Counted from the stretch's first letter, positions 8,717-17,890 are shown. The stretch is DNA of 64,000 nucleotides from Prolixibacteraceae bacterium (GCA_003506435.1 DOAQ01000016.1:97424-161423); one strand, 5' to 3'. A program made the numbers and translations. Notes: generated by a model from the letters alone, not told the origin.

Positions 8717-10504
8717 TCACTTATTGATGTCCATTTTTTGACAACTTCGGTAGCCCTGCCAATCTCCCGAATAATATGCCTTCCTGATTTTTTCAACACA
8801 ATCAGTACATTCTTTCCGCGTGTACAAATTAATAAGATCGTTGAACAGGTAAAACTGAAGCCAATATCCATGATGATATTTTTGCCTGACTGATTTCGGG
8901 TGCATCAGTAACGAGTACCAGCTTTCATTAATTCCTTCTTTTTTAGCCAGTTCAACCGCTCCCAGGGCATTCTTCCAAATATCTTCTGCAACGGATTTTT
9001 TTAGCTTTATAAAATCGGAGTAATCCATTGATGCTGTGTTTATTATTTCACATCGGTCATCAATTCCGAGTGAATGAAGCGAAACGGCCTGTTCGAAAAT
9101 AGTATCTCCGTCCAAATCATATTCAATCTGGTCGAAGAAACCGTTGTTATCGGTGTCGGCGTATTGGATGGTTGCAAACAACGGGGGTTGTTTTTGCAGG
9201 CGTTCCGGCCCATAGCCGTCGTAAAGGCCACCCATTCCCTGAAATGACCAGGCATTTTGGTCGATCCTCCAGGTTCCTTTTTCCGCGCCATAAAGGTGTA
9301 TGCGGCCATCGAACCGACTGATGTATAGCTGCCCATTTCCTGAATTGTCGGCATCCCATTCGCCACGGTCGCCCGAAGCATCGGCCTGCGGGTTATTGTC
9401 GATACCCTCGTTTCTTTTCCCAATTTTGAAAGGGTTTCTCTGCTCATAAAATTCAACCCGTTCCCATCGGGCACAATCGTCGTCTTCGTCGTAAACCAGT
9501 TGCGCCTGATCCCATTTGCCCCGTTCAAAAATCAGGTTCCATGCTGTTTCATGCCCGGGATAAATGAGTTCTGAAATTTGTCTCCATTTTGGGTCAGCAA
9601 AAAACTGATCGGCCTCAGGCAGTCCGCGCATGTTATTAAACCGGTGTACCTGGTCGAGGTAATCAAACCCTTTCTCTCCGGCAAATCCGATGGTCATGTC
9701 AAAATCAAATTCATTGCCGGGATTGTTGTCGTTATCCAGATCGAAGGCCATGGAAGCCCAGGTTATTTTTCCTGAAAAAAGCTGCAATGATCCGGTTTCC
9801 GATTCTTTTCTTTCAGGAATGTCGAGCAGACGAATTGCCATTTCTGTTAATCCGTCGTTATCGGGATCGTAAAACAGAAACGGATTTTCCCAATTCAACC
9901 GGGGATCATTGATACGGTCAGGCGAACAATGCGCTTTCAGAAATAAACTTTTTCCGTGGTAATCTTCATAAAAATCTGAATTTCCATCGTGCAGCCAGCA
10001 ACGTAATTTCAACTGCTCCCAGTCTATATTATTGAAAATATTGTCTTTATCGGTATCAATTACCCACATGTAATGCCCTCCCGATCTGCCTTCAGGAATG
10101 TCAATGAACACCTGCATATCGGCTTTTTTATCCCCGTTGGTATCGTTCCAGTCGATCATCAAATCAGTAGCAGAACTGTATTTCCCATCCTTGTTCCAGT
10201 CGATCATCAGACAATCGTTGTCGTTGTCGCCTTCCCAATCACCGGATTTCATATCATCGTCGTCGTCGATCCATTGCACCGGAATATCACGAATTGTGAA
10301 CGTCTTCAAAACATCGGGATCACCATCGTTATCCAAATCCAGATATTCTGTCTTTTTATCGGAAGAAGGAGGCGGAAGCCGGTATGAGTTGATCTGTAAT
10401 CCGATATTCCAGTACGATGTTTGTTTTTTCAGGGGTTGCGTTTCCTGTGAGAATGAAAACAAATTGAGAAATAACAAAATAAGAGCAAAAAGAATATTCT
10501 TCAT
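8717..10504 (-). CDS. Secreted protein with many Asp/Asn-rich calcium-type loops
   Basis: A 595-residue exported protein (signal MKNILFALILLFLNLFSFSQ). I do not recognise the family as a whole. The mature part carries at least seven acidic loops resembling calcium-binding loops of EF-hand, dockerin or thrombospondin type 3 repeats: DLDNDGDPDV, DWNKDGKYSS, DWNDTNGDKKAD, DTDKDNIFNN, DPDNDGLTEM, DLDNDNNPGNEFD and DLDGDTIFEQ. The last 130 residues are helical without such loops. A catalytic function cannot be assigned. It stands between the sigma gene and an IS element, on the same strand as the first locus but with its own putative promoter, so it may be a surface accessory protein or an unrecognised polysaccharide-active enzyme. 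Confidence 0.8.
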   Translation of the reverse strand: MKNILFALILLFLNLFSFSQETQPLKKQTSYWNIGLQINSYRLPPPSSDKKTEYLDLDNDGDPDVLKTFTIRDIPVQWIDDDDDMKSGDWEGDNDNDCLMIDWNKDGKYSSATDLMIDWNDTNGDKKADMQVFIDIPEGRSGGHYMWVIDTDKDNIFNNIDWEQLKLRCWLHDGNSDFYEDYHGKSLFLKAHCSPDRINDPRLNWENPFLFYDPDNDGLTEMAIRLLDIPERKESETGSLQLFSGKITWASMAFDLDNDNNPGNEFDFDMTIGFAGEKGFDYLDQVHRFNNMRGLPEADQFFADPKWRQISELIYPGHETAWNLIFERGKWDQAQLVYDEDDDCARWERVEFYEQRNPFKIGKRNEGIDNNPQADASGDRGEWDADNSGNGQLYISRFDGRIHLYGAEKGTWRIDQNAWSFQGMGGLYDGYGPERLQKQPPLFATIQYADTDNNGFFDQIEYDLDGDTIFEQAVSLHSLGIDDRCEIINTASMDYSDFIKLKKSVAEDIWKNALGAVELAKKEGINESWYSLLMHPKSVRQKYHHGYWLQFYLFNDLINLYTRKECTDCVEKIRKAYYSGDWQGYRSCQKMDINK

Positions 10505-10532
10505 GGTTCGTTGGTATGTTTATTTATTCGGA

Positions 10533-10540
10533 CAAATATA
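10533..10540 (-). promoter_or_regulatory. Putative -7 element (TATATTTG) for the Asp-rich secreted protein
   Basis: On the minus strand TATATTTG matches the Bacteroidota -7 consensus TAnnTTTG and ends 29 bases before the ATG at 10504. No clear TTTG -33 element lies at the expected distance upstream, so only half the promoter is supported. Confidence 0.35.
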
Positions 10541-10589
10541 AATGAATCCTTTCTATCAGATTACGTTATACGTAAAAGTTTAGACTTCT

Positions 10590-11681
10590 TCTGACAGCAG
10601 GAATATTTTTGCCCTACCCGGGCAAAGAGTTTTATACTCTTGGGATGTTCGTTAAAAAGTGGGAGCTTTTTGCGCCCCCAGACCATTCCAGCCGGACAGG
10701 ATATTCCTGGCAGGTTGATCTCCACCAGAGCCTGTTTCCGCATCACCTGTCAGAAGCGAAGATACATTTTTTTGATACAGAGTATCGGAAGCGTTCACAA
10801 ATGCCGTTTGTCTGCGGATGTTTTGCTTTGGTGCGTGTATGGTCAATGTCTTCAATAGCCAGATACAACTGGTATTCATGATGCTCTCTGGCTCCGCAAT
10901 ATTCGGTTCCCCGGTCAGTTAATATTCTGAACAGTGGAATATTACTCTGTTCGTACAAAGGCAAAACCCGGTCATTGAGCATATCGGCTGCAACCAGCGC
11001 ATTTTTAAGGTCATAGAGTTTAACCTGGGTAACTTTGGCAAAGGTATCGATATAGGTTTGTTGACAGATACTTCCAACTCCTTTGATTGTGCCAACGTAA
11101 TAAGTGTCCTGAGCCCCGAGATAACCCGGATGGTAGGTCTCTATCACCCTGTGCCTGCTTTTCCTCCTTGGCTTTTTCAAGTGCAACAACTTGCGTTTCA
11201 GTCAACACCAACCCTTCCTGAGCCGCCCGTTTTTCAAGCAGTTTCAGACGTTTGGAGTAAGTTTCCATATCGTTGCAAAGCCAGACACAACAAATGCCAG
11301 CCGGGGAAATGAAAACACCTTTTTTCAACTCATTCCATGCACGAACTTGCCTGAAAGCCGGAAAATCAAGAGCAATTTGTTTGGCTTGTTCTTCTATTGC
11401 CTCTTCAATCCAGTTTTTGAAATTGGGCTTTCTTCGGGAAACTTCCCGGGGGGCTAACCCGCTTCCTTGCTCATACAACTCTTTGAAACGATAAAAACTA
11501 TCCCGGCTGTAGCCAAATATCTTGCATGCCTGGGAAACATTTCCTAATTGCTCCGATAAATTGAGTAGTCCTAACTTGGTTTTAATTAATTTTACTTCAG
11601 TATTCATTTCTGACAGTTTTTTGTGGATTAAACTTCTTTTGTTTTGCAATCTCAAATTTAGTTTAATCCCTAACTGTCAGA
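10590..11681 (-). mobile_element. Decayed IS481-family insertion sequence
   Basis: An element of about 1.09 kb whose outermost 8 bases are perfect inverted repeats, TCTGACAG at 10590-10597 and CTGTCAGA at 11674-11681. It encloses a broken IS481-type transposase gene. No clean short target duplication is seen. A longer imperfect direct similarity exists between 10552-10574 and the right end 11674-11696 (shared core CAGATTA-GTT), which may reflect the insertion site or be chance. The family call rests on the transposase. Confidence 0.7.
10743..11607 (-). pseudogene. IS481-type transposase, frameshifted and missing its C-terminus
   Basis: Two overlapping minus-strand frames together make one transposase. 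The upstream part (start ATG at 11607, MNTEVKLIKTKLGLL) contains the helix-turn-helix GNVSQACKIFGYSRDSFYRF. The downstream part contains the integrase catalytic core with YLGAQDTYYVGTIKGVG, LTDRGTEYCGAREHHEYQLY and KHPQTNGICERF. The change of frame is near 11146, where the join in intact relatives would read HGEIET and two bases appear to be missing. After ICERF (about 10790) the frame no longer encodes the expected C-terminal segment and stops at 10743. The enzyme is therefore inactive unless complemented by another copy. Confidence 0.85.
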
Positions 11682-11735
11682 TTAAGTTGTGACTAATGCA
11701 TATTATAAGGTAAAATCATTTTAGTAAAGCAGATT

Positions 11736-12665
11736 ATGGAAAACTTCACTATTCATGACGACAAATGGCAGGACGTACAAGACCTGAAATTAATGGATGA
11801 TGGTTTATTCAATCATCGGCTTCCGGAGGATTTTCCATTATCTGCTATTTATCTGAGTTTTCCGGAAAACTTTCAGTCAATACCCAACTATCACCACTTT
11901 TTTGAAATATGTTACATTTATGAAGGAAAAGGTATTTTTATACATGAGGATAAGCAATATCCGGTAGAAAAAGGAGATATTTTTATTGTAAGTACTTCAC
12001 GTTTTCATAGCATGAAATCAGGCTCCACAGGCATATTAAAAACAATTTGTCTGACTTTTTTCCCGGAAGTAATTTATCAGTCAGGTACATACGATACTGA
12101 TTATTTGTTTCTGCTTCCTTTTTATTACAATTACGAAGAAATCAATCATCGCATAGGAAGTAAGAACCCCAATATTAAGATGCTCACAAAATACTTTCTG
12201 GAGCTTGTATTGAGCATGAAACAACCTTCTATTTTTCAGAAACAGGCCATGAAGGTGGGTTTATACAACCTGCTGCTTCAGGTTTTGATATGTTACGAGG
12301 AAACGTTTTTAAATCAGCCTGTTATTCTGAAAGATCAATACCACCTTGACCGCTTAAAAAAGGTCTTGGATTTCATTCAGGAAAACTACCAGAGACAGAT
12401 TCAGTTGGATGAGATTGCAGAACTCTCGGGATTTTCCAAAACCTATCTGTGCAAATATTTCAAGCGGATTACAGGTCGGTCCATCAACGAATATATTATC
12501 AGGTGCCGGTTAAATGAAGCAAGGCGCCTACTCATATACACCGATACCCCAATTTCCCAGATTGCATACGGTGCGGGATTTAATAGTCACAGCTATTTCA
12601 ATCGTACTTTCACCAGGATATTTCATCAGAACCCTTCTGAATTTCGTAATGTCAACAGAAGCTAA
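11736..12665 (+). CDS. AraC-family transcriptional regulator
   Basis: A 309-residue regulator. The N-terminal half (about 35-130) is a cupin-like sugar-sensing domain with NYHHFFEICYIYEGKG and the turn EKGDIFIVST. The C-terminal 100 residues hold the two AraC helix-turn-helix motifs: LDEIAELSGFSKTYLCKYFK and the signature ISQIAYGAGFNSHSYFNRTF. It starts 55 bases after the IS end and is followed, 150 bases on, by a five-gene sugar operon in the same direction, which it probably controls in response to an intracellular sugar or derivative. The inducer is unknown. Confidence 0.93.
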   Translation: MENFTIHDDKWQDVQDLKLMDDGLFNHRLPEDFPLSAIYLSFPENFQSIPNYHHFFEICYIYEGKGIFIHEDKQYPVEKGDIFIVSTSRFHSMKSGSTGILKTICLTFFPEVIYQSGTYDTDYLFLLPFYYNYEEINHRIGSKNPNIKMLTKYFLELVLSMKQPSIFQKQAMKVGLYNLLLQVLICYEETFLNQPVILKDQYHLDRLKKVLDFIQENYQRQIQLDEIAELSGFSKTYLCKYFKRITGRSINEYIIRCRLNEARRLLIYTDTPISQIAYGAGFNSHSYFNRTFTRIFHQNPSEFRNVNRS

Positions 12666-12701
12666 GATTGTTCAAGCTTTAGATTAAGAATGTGAAATGC
12701 T

Positions 12702-12726
12702 AATTCTCTTTACAGAATTACCTTTG
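12702..12726 (+). promoter_or_regulatory. Putative operator palindrome and -7 element before the sugar operon
   Basis: AATTCT at 12702-12707 and AGAATT at 12714-12719 form a 6-bp inverted repeat touching TACCTTTG at 12719-12726, a match to the Bacteroidota -7 consensus TAnnTTTG. It lies about 90 bases before the first gene at 12815. A -33 TTTG is not evident, which would fit an activator-dependent promoter. Binding by the neighbouring AraC protein is inference. Confidence 0.35.
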
Positions 12727-12814
12727 ATAGTGTACTATGCGAGAGTATGCTGAAAAGGAATTTTGTGAACAGAGATAATTCTCAGGTTGAAGAGATTCTC
12801 AAATATCAAAAAGA

Positions 12815-13585
12815 ATGAAACCGTCATCATTAAGGCTTGAAGAACTTACATGGCTGGAAATCCGGGGTTTGTTATCAAATGGGTGGACGAATGTAATCAT
12901 CCCTTTAGGAGCTACTGAACAGCACGGACCCGGTTTACCGCAGGGAGTAGATACCTGGCACGGATTGGAGACAGCGCTCCGGGCTGCCACAAAGCTTGGG
13001 AAGACGTTGGTCGGCCCGGCGATACCAATTGGTTATTCACAAGAGCACATGGCTTTTCCCGGATCGCTTTCCCTGAGAAAAGAAACCTTATCATTATTGC
13101 TTGAAGATATTGCCGAAAGCCTCGCGAAGGGAGGATTTACTTTTATTTATTTCTGGTTTGGACATGGAGGTGACTGGGCAATTGCGCAACGGTGCCTGCC
13201 TGCTTTACGCAAACGATGGGAGGGTTGTACAGTTACCTATACGGAAGATATTGGTAGTTACATTGCAACGACCTGGGACTGTTACCCTTTACAGGAAGGT
13301 ATATCCCTGGAAATTTCAGGGTCGCACGCGGGTGAATTTGAAGCCTCCATGCTTGCTGCAATCAGGCCGGAATTACTAAGAAAAGATAAACTGGAAATTG
13401 GAGACCCACGCCCTCTAAGTGAAATTATGGATCAGATGATGGAAGAAGGAATACAATCCGTATCAAAAAACGGAGTTTTGGGTGATCAGCGTTTTGCCGA
13501 TGCCGATCGTGGCAATCGTTATCTGGATTGTCTTGCCGATTGGTTGGTTGCCGATTTTAAAAAACAACTTGCAAATGATGAATAA
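12815..13585 (+). CDS. Creatininase-fold amidohydrolase, possible sugar lactonase
   Basis: A 256-residue cytoplasmic protein of the creatininase/creatinine amidohydrolase family. Metal-site residues are visible: Glu35 and His37 in ATEQHGPGLPQG, Asp46 in GVDT, His117 in WFGHGGDW and a Glu in GSHAGEFEAS. The family motif NGHGGN reads FGHGGD here, so the substrate probably differs from creatinine. Members cut cyclic amides or related ring bonds with divalent metals. Its place as first gene of an operon with a sugar dehydrogenase and an acid-sugar dehydratase suggests it opens the lactone made by the dehydrogenase. That role is inference. The stop overlaps the next gene. Confidence 0.8.
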   Translation: MKPSSLRLEELTWLEIRGLLSNGWTNVIIPLGATEQHGPGLPQGVDTWHGLETALRAATKLGKTLVGPAIPIGYSQEHMAFPGSLSLRKETLSLLLEDIAESLAKGGFTFIYFWFGHGGDWAIAQRCLPALRKRWEGCTVTYTEDIGSYIATTWDCYPLQEGISLEISGSHAGEFEASMLAAIRPELLRKDKLEIGDPRPLSEIMDQMMEEGIQSVSKNGVLGDQRFADADRGNRYLDCLADWLVADFKKQLANDE

Positions 13586-14609
13586 GAGATATTTAAAGAT
13601 TGGTTTTATCGGCGCTGGTCGTGTAGCTGATGTTCATTACAATGCCTTACAGGAATGTGGCGAAGTGGCTCAATTGGCAGCATTTTGTGACCTCAGGCCA
13701 GAGGCTGTTTATTCCCGCCAAAAAGAATGGGGAGTTCCCGGATTTGCTTCCATTGCTACAATGCTTGATTCCGTACAGCTTGATGCAGTTGTAGCTCTTG
13801 TACCCCATAATATTCATCTGGATGTGATGAAGAAATGTCTCGAAAGAAAATTACCGGTATTGCTCGAAAAGCCTATCGCAGCGAAGATGGAAGAGGCTTT
13901 AGAAATTACCCGGCTAAGTGATGAAGCGGGCGTTCCTGTTTTAGTGGGTCACAACGGACTTTTCCATCCGTCACTGGACAGAATTGTGAAGTTTGTTTCG
14001 GAAGGTTGGATAGGCAAGCCGTTGATGGCTTCTGCAAAGTCGTTACAGTGGCTTGATTTCAGGCCATGGGATTTCAGAAAAAGTCTTGAGCAAACTGGAG
14101 GCGGAGCATGGATGGATTGCGCCGGACATCTGATTTACAGATTAAATGCGATACTTGGCGAGGTTCAGGATGTTACCGGATTTGTTTCCCACCAGGCGCG
14201 TGATGAGATGGAAGGAGAAGATACGGCCATAGCAGTATTACGGTTTGCAAGCGGTGTTATTGGTCATGCAGTAGTGAGTTACGGTTGTAAGTTACCCGGA
14301 TATGAAAAAGACTGGCCCTCCGGTTGTGAACAGATGTTGATGGTGTCAGGTGACAAAGGAATGGTAGAATACCACATTTGTCCGGATCCGCATATCCGGT
14401 ATTATACAGAATTGGAAGGTTGTGAAATTGCCAAACCAGGAGTATGGGAAGAAGTAGCCGTTGACGAACCTTTTGAGACGAGCTTCACTGAACAAATGCG
14501 TCACTTTCTGGAATGTGTAAACGGAAAACAAAAATGCAAGGTGACTCCCATGGATGCAACCCGCCTTCTCAAAACATTATTGAAGCTTTATGAAAATCAG
14601 GAAAATTGA
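13575..14609 (+). CDS. Gfo/Idh/MocA-family NAD(P)-dependent oxidoreductase
   Basis: A 344-residue dehydrogenase. The Rossmann motif GFIGAGRVADVHYNAL is near the N-terminus, and the family motif EKPIAAKMEEAL follows at about residue 95. The C-terminal alpha/beta domain contains GGGAWMDCAGHLIYRL, whose Asp/His pair is the usual catalytic area. The start was set at the tandem ATGs at 13575/13578, since the longer open frame would only add a stretch read from inside the previous gene. The gene overlaps the creatininase-like gene by 11 bases and the next gene by 20, showing translational coupling. It probably oxidises C1 or a secondary hydroxyl of the imported sugar. Confidence 0.9.
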   Translation: MMNKRYLKIGFIGAGRVADVHYNALQECGEVAQLAAFCDLRPEAVYSRQKEWGVPGFASIATMLDSVQLDAVVALVPHNIHLDVMKKCLERKLPVLLEKPIAAKMEEALEITRLSDEAGVPVLVGHNGLFHPSLDRIVKFVSEGWIGKPLMASAKSLQWLDFRPWDFRKSLEQTGGGAWMDCAGHLIYRLNAILGEVQDVTGFVSHQARDEMEGEDTAIAVLRFASGVIGHAVVSYGCKLPGYEKDWPSGCEQMLMVSGDKGMVEYHICPDPHIRYYTELEGCEIAKPGVWEEVAVDEPFETSFTEQMRHFLECVNGKQKCKVTPMDATRLLKTLLKLYENQEN

Positions 14610-15702
14610 ACCTTATATTATGCACATCCCGGTAACAGGTGATGGCATTGCCGACAGCACGCATACCATCACCCATTGGGGGATTGTTGGTGCAAGAATT
14701 GAAACGGAAAGTGGAATAACCGGATGGGGGTTCACTGGTACCCATGCATTTTTACCTGGTGATCGTTTGATTGCCAGTTGTATCAGGGATTGTTATGCTC
14801 CACTTCTTATTGGAGAGGAAGCAGACCGAACAGAAGAATTAGTAAAGAAAATATTGTATTACCCTGCTATGCAGTGGATTGGTCGTGCCGGAATAACTCA
14901 ATTGGCTATTGCTGCTATTGATACGGCATTGTGGGATATTAAAGCAAAAAAATACAATATGCCTCTTTGGGAATTGCTTGGTGGGGCCACAAAAGATGTG
15001 CTTCCTGCCTATAATACAGATATAGGGTGGTTATCCATTCCCTTAGATAAACTGGCGGATGGTGCAAAACGTGCCGTAGAATCAGAGGGCTTTCCGGGAG
15101 TGAAGATTAAAGTTGGTTCATCTGATTCCACCATTGATTTAAAAAGACTTCAGGCAGTGCGTAAAGCAATAGGGCCTGAACCCATGCTGGCCATTGATGC
15201 AAATGGTCGGTGGGATTTACAAACCTGCCTGCAATTTTGTAAAGAAGCGGAGGCTTTTGATATTTATTGGTTTGAGGAACCCATGTGGTATGACGATGTG
15301 AAGATACATGCCGAATTGGCAAGACAAACCCGGATACCAATTGCCCTTGGTGAACAACTTTATACGCCGGATGCATTTAAGAATTTCATCAATGCCGGTG
15401 CTGTTCATTATGTCCAGCCCGATATAACACGTCTGGCCGGGATAACCCAATTTCTGGAAGTTGCAGAAATCATACATGAAAATCATTTACCACTTGCTCC
15501 GCATGTTGGGGATATGGGGCAGGTTCACGTGCATCTCGCTTTTAGCCACAAAGCATGTTCTATGCTTGAATATATTCCATGGATCAAAGATGCGTTTATT
15601 GAACCGATATGTGTCGAATCCGGATATTATAAAAAACCTGTGCTTCCTGGAGTGGGTACTACTCCAACAAAAAAAGCGCTGGAAAAGTACGTTGTAGGTT
15701 GA
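14590..15702 (+). CDS. Enolase-superfamily acid-sugar dehydratase (mandelate racemase group)
   Basis: A 370-residue enzyme with the complete mandelate-racemase-type active site: Lys172 and Lys174 in VKIKVG, metal ligands Asp203 (IDANG), Glu229 or Glu230 (WFEEP) and Glu255 (LGEQ), then the Asp278 (QPDIT) and His305 (LAPHVG) dyad. The capping domain occupies about 1-130. Such enzymes remove water from aldonates (fuconate, rhamnonate, galactonate and the like) to give 2-keto-3-deoxy acids. Substrate specificity cannot be decided from sequence. It overlaps the dehydrogenase gene by 20 bases, so dehydrogenation and dehydration are coupled in expression. Confidence 0.9.
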   Translation: MKIRKIEPYIMHIPVTGDGIADSTHTITHWGIVGARIETESGITGWGFTGTHAFLPGDRLIASCIRDCYAPLLIGEEADRTEELVKKILYYPAMQWIGRAGITQLAIAAIDTALWDIKAKKYNMPLWELLGGATKDVLPAYNTDIGWLSIPLDKLADGAKRAVESEGFPGVKIKVGSSDSTIDLKRLQAVRKAIGPEPMLAIDANGRWDLQTCLQFCKEAEAFDIYWFEEPMWYDDVKIHAELARQTRIPIALGEQLYTPDAFKNFINAGAVHYVQPDITRLAGITQFLEVAEIIHENHLPLAPHVGDMGQVHVHLAFSHKACSMLEYIPWIKDAFIEPICVESGYYKKPVLPGVGTTPTKKALEKYVVG

Positions 15703-15756
15703 TTTTCAGGGTTCTCTATAAAAGAGAAAAAACCTAATTAAAAGACAGATATCGAA

Positions 15757-16767
15757 ATGGACATTAAAATTAATGAAACAGAGTACAAAGGTCAGAAAGC
15801 GTTGACTATTGAGTCGGATGTATTGAAAATTCAGTTTCTTCCGGAAAACGGTGCGAAAATATCGTCATTGTTTTACAAACCTTTGGAGAAAGAGTGTTTT
15901 GTTCAACGGGAAGGCGATCAGTTCAGGAAACAGCCGTACGATGGGGTTTACCTGAAAGCTGACGGAGCAGGTTTCGATGACATGTTTCCCAATATTGATG
16001 AGTACTATTACGACAAATATCCATGGAAAGGTACGCGTCTTCCTGATCATGGAGAAGTATGGTTCCTGCCTTGGGACGTTGAGGTTCAGAAAGAAAAATT
16101 ATATTTTAAAGTGAATGGAATAAGGTTGCCATACATTTTGGAAAAATGGGTTAGCATGCCCCATAAAAATACTCTTCGAATCGAATACAAAGCAACCAAC
16201 CCAACTCCATTTGATATGGATTTTAGCTGGGCAGGGCATGTTATGCTGAATACGGAGGAAGGAGCTCAAATATATTTGCCCGATGACCTTAAGAATGCAT
16301 ATTGTACGTATGCCAAGAGTGGCTTTCTTGCCAACTATGGCGATGAATTTTCGTGGCCGGAGGCAGTTGCAAAGGACGGCTCTGTTTTTCATGCTGACAG
16401 GATCAGAAGCCGTTCCACGGATGACGTACTTAAATACTATTTTAAGAATCAGTTGAAAGAGGGCTGGGGCGCCATGCGATGTCCTTCCGACAATAGCATT
16501 GTTGGAATATCCTTTCCGCCTTCTCAAGTGCCGTATATGGCTTTGCTGCATAACGAAGGAGGAAGCCATGACATTTGGGGTATTGATGACTATTGTTTCT
16601 ATTTCGAGCCTTGTACATCGGCATTTGACAGGCCGGATATTGCCAGACTACATGGAATGGATAGTGTTCTTAAAGCGCGTTCATCCTATTCCTGGTACCT
16701 GAATATTTCAGTAACAGAAGGTGAAAATGTCAGGAAAGTGACTGAAGACGGAATTATAATGATATAA
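15757..16767 (+). CDS. Galactose mutarotase-like sugar-binding protein (aldose 1-epimerase fold)
   Basis: A 336-residue cytoplasmic protein with the beta-sandwich pattern of aldose epimerases: FLPENGAKISSLFY at the start, then a central GTRLPDHGEVWFLPW stretch where the family has its catalytic His, and GISFPPSQVPYMALLHNEG later. It would interconvert the anomers of the imported sugar so that the dehydrogenase receives the right form. No signal peptide is seen. It follows the dehydratase gene by 55 bases and precedes the transporter by one base. Epimerase activity is assumed from fold and context; the exact subfamily is uncertain. Confidence 0.75.
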   Translation: MDIKINETEYKGQKALTIESDVLKIQFLPENGAKISSLFYKPLEKECFVQREGDQFRKQPYDGVYLKADGAGFDDMFPNIDEYYYDKYPWKGTRLPDHGEVWFLPWDVEVQKEKLYFKVNGIRLPYILEKWVSMPHKNTLRIEYKATNPTPFDMDFSWAGHVMLNTEEGAQIYLPDDLKNAYCTYAKSGFLANYGDEFSWPEAVAKDGSVFHADRIRSRSTDDVLKYYFKNQLKEGWGAMRCPSDNSIVGISFPPSQVPYMALLHNEGGSHDIWGIDDYCFYFEPCTSAFDRPDIARLHGMDSVLKARSSYSWYLNISVTEGENVRKVTEDGIIMI

Positions 16768-16768
16768 T

Positions 16769-17776
16769 ATGGAACAGTTGACAGGATTTCTTTTGGTAAT
16801 TATGGCAGGGACTTTTCAGGGACTTTTTATGCTTCCATCTACAATGACAAAGAACTGGAAATGGGAACATTACTGGATGCTTTTTGCCATGTTAGGAATG
16901 TTTGTTATCAATGTTTTGATCGGGCTATTGCTTATGCCACAAATTCTTGATATTTATCGGTCAGTGCCATTGGGAAATATATTTTTCCTGATGGCTTTTG
17001 GAATGTTGTGTGGAGCTGGTTCAGTATTGTTTGGCCTGGCAATGGCCAGACTTGGTATGGCCCTGGGATATCCTATTATTATGGGGGTTAATGCCGGAGC
17101 GGGAGCCTTATTGCCTATGTTGATTTTCAACCCTCTGTCTGCTATCTCTTTAAAAGGAATATTGGTCTTTACAGGAGTTTTAATGATAGTTGGAGGGGTT
17201 ATATTTTGTGGAAAAGCAAATGCGTTAAAAGAGAACAGTTCCGATACACGGAGAACATCTAAGAAATATGTGTCAGGTATTGCCATGGCTATTGTAGCTG
17301 GTGTCCTTTCAAGCGCTCCAAACCTGGCAATGGTGTTAAGTGGTAATTTGATTCAGACGGCGGTCTCTTTCGGAGTTTCAGAATCCAGTGCCGGAAACAT
17401 TGTATGGCCCTTGTTTTTCACTTTTGGAGCAATCGTCAACGTTGGATATTGTGTCTTTCTGATCATTAAAAATAAAAATGTAAAAGATTTCTTTGTGAAT
17501 TTCAGCCTTCGAAATGCAGCATTGATTTTTGCCATGTCATTGTTATGGATATTGAGTCTTTATTTATATGGAATGAGCGCTGGAAAGCTGGGTAATTGGG
17601 GAACTATTATTGGATGGGCTTTGTTTGTTTCTCTTTCAATTATAATAGGAACCCTGGCGGGAATATGGAGAGGAGAATGGCCTGACAACCTGGTAAAGCA
17701 AAAGAGATATTTAAATATTGGCCTGGGTATTTTGGTGCTTGCGGTTTTTGTTATTTCGCTTAGTAACATGGTATAG
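16769..17776 (+). CDS. RhaT-like sugar/proton symporter
   Basis: A 335-residue inner-membrane protein with about ten hydrophobic segments and the pattern of the L-rhamnose/proton symporter family: an N-terminal GTFQGLFMLPSTMTKNWKWEHYW, a central GALLPMLIF and a glycine-rich helix RLGMALGYPIIMGVNAGAG. It would bring the monosaccharide, probably a deoxy-hexose, into the cytoplasm for the preceding enzymes. The start is one base after the stop of the mutarotase gene, so it ends the operon. Direct substrate identification is not possible from sequence; L-rhamnose, L-fucose or a related sugar are candidates. Confidence 0.85.
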   Translation: MEQLTGFLLVIMAGTFQGLFMLPSTMTKNWKWEHYWMLFAMLGMFVINVLIGLLLMPQILDIYRSVPLGNIFFLMAFGMLCGAGSVLFGLAMARLGMALGYPIIMGVNAGAGALLPMLIFNPLSAISLKGILVFTGVLMIVGGVIFCGKANALKENSSDTRRTSKKYVSGIAMAIVAGVLSSAPNLAMVLSGNLIQTAVSFGVSESSAGNIVWPLFFTFGAIVNVGYCVFLIIKNKNVKDFFVNFSLRNAALIFAMSLLWILSLYLYGMSAGKLGNWGTIIGWALFVSLSIIIGTLAGIWRGEWPDNLVKQKRYLNIGLGILVLAVFVISLSNMV

Positions 17777-17890
17777 TTATCTTTATGAGGATAGAATATT
17801 CTAATCACTATATTTATTTGACTTATAAGCGTCCGGATAAAAACAATACAGTATTGAAGATTGAATAGAAATAGTTTAAAAATTCACCTT

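Noticed and set aside
9043..9528. 161-codon minus-strand frame inside the Asp-rich secreted protein gene
   Set aside because: It is an alternative frame of the real gene, created by its biased Asp/Asn codons; no family features.
10073..10541. Plus-strand frames opposite the acidic loops of the secreted protein
   Set aside because: They are antisense shadows of GAT/AAT-rich codons, with no signals.
13482..13574. Longer N-terminus for the Gfo/Idh enzyme
   Set aside because: The extra 31 residues are read out of frame within the creatininase-like gene; the Rossmann motif starts right after the tandem ATGs at 13575.
17861..17890. TTG start for the GH9 lipoprotein
   Set aside because: The ATG at 17891 gives a suitable lipoprotein leader; the ten extra residues add nothing recognisable.
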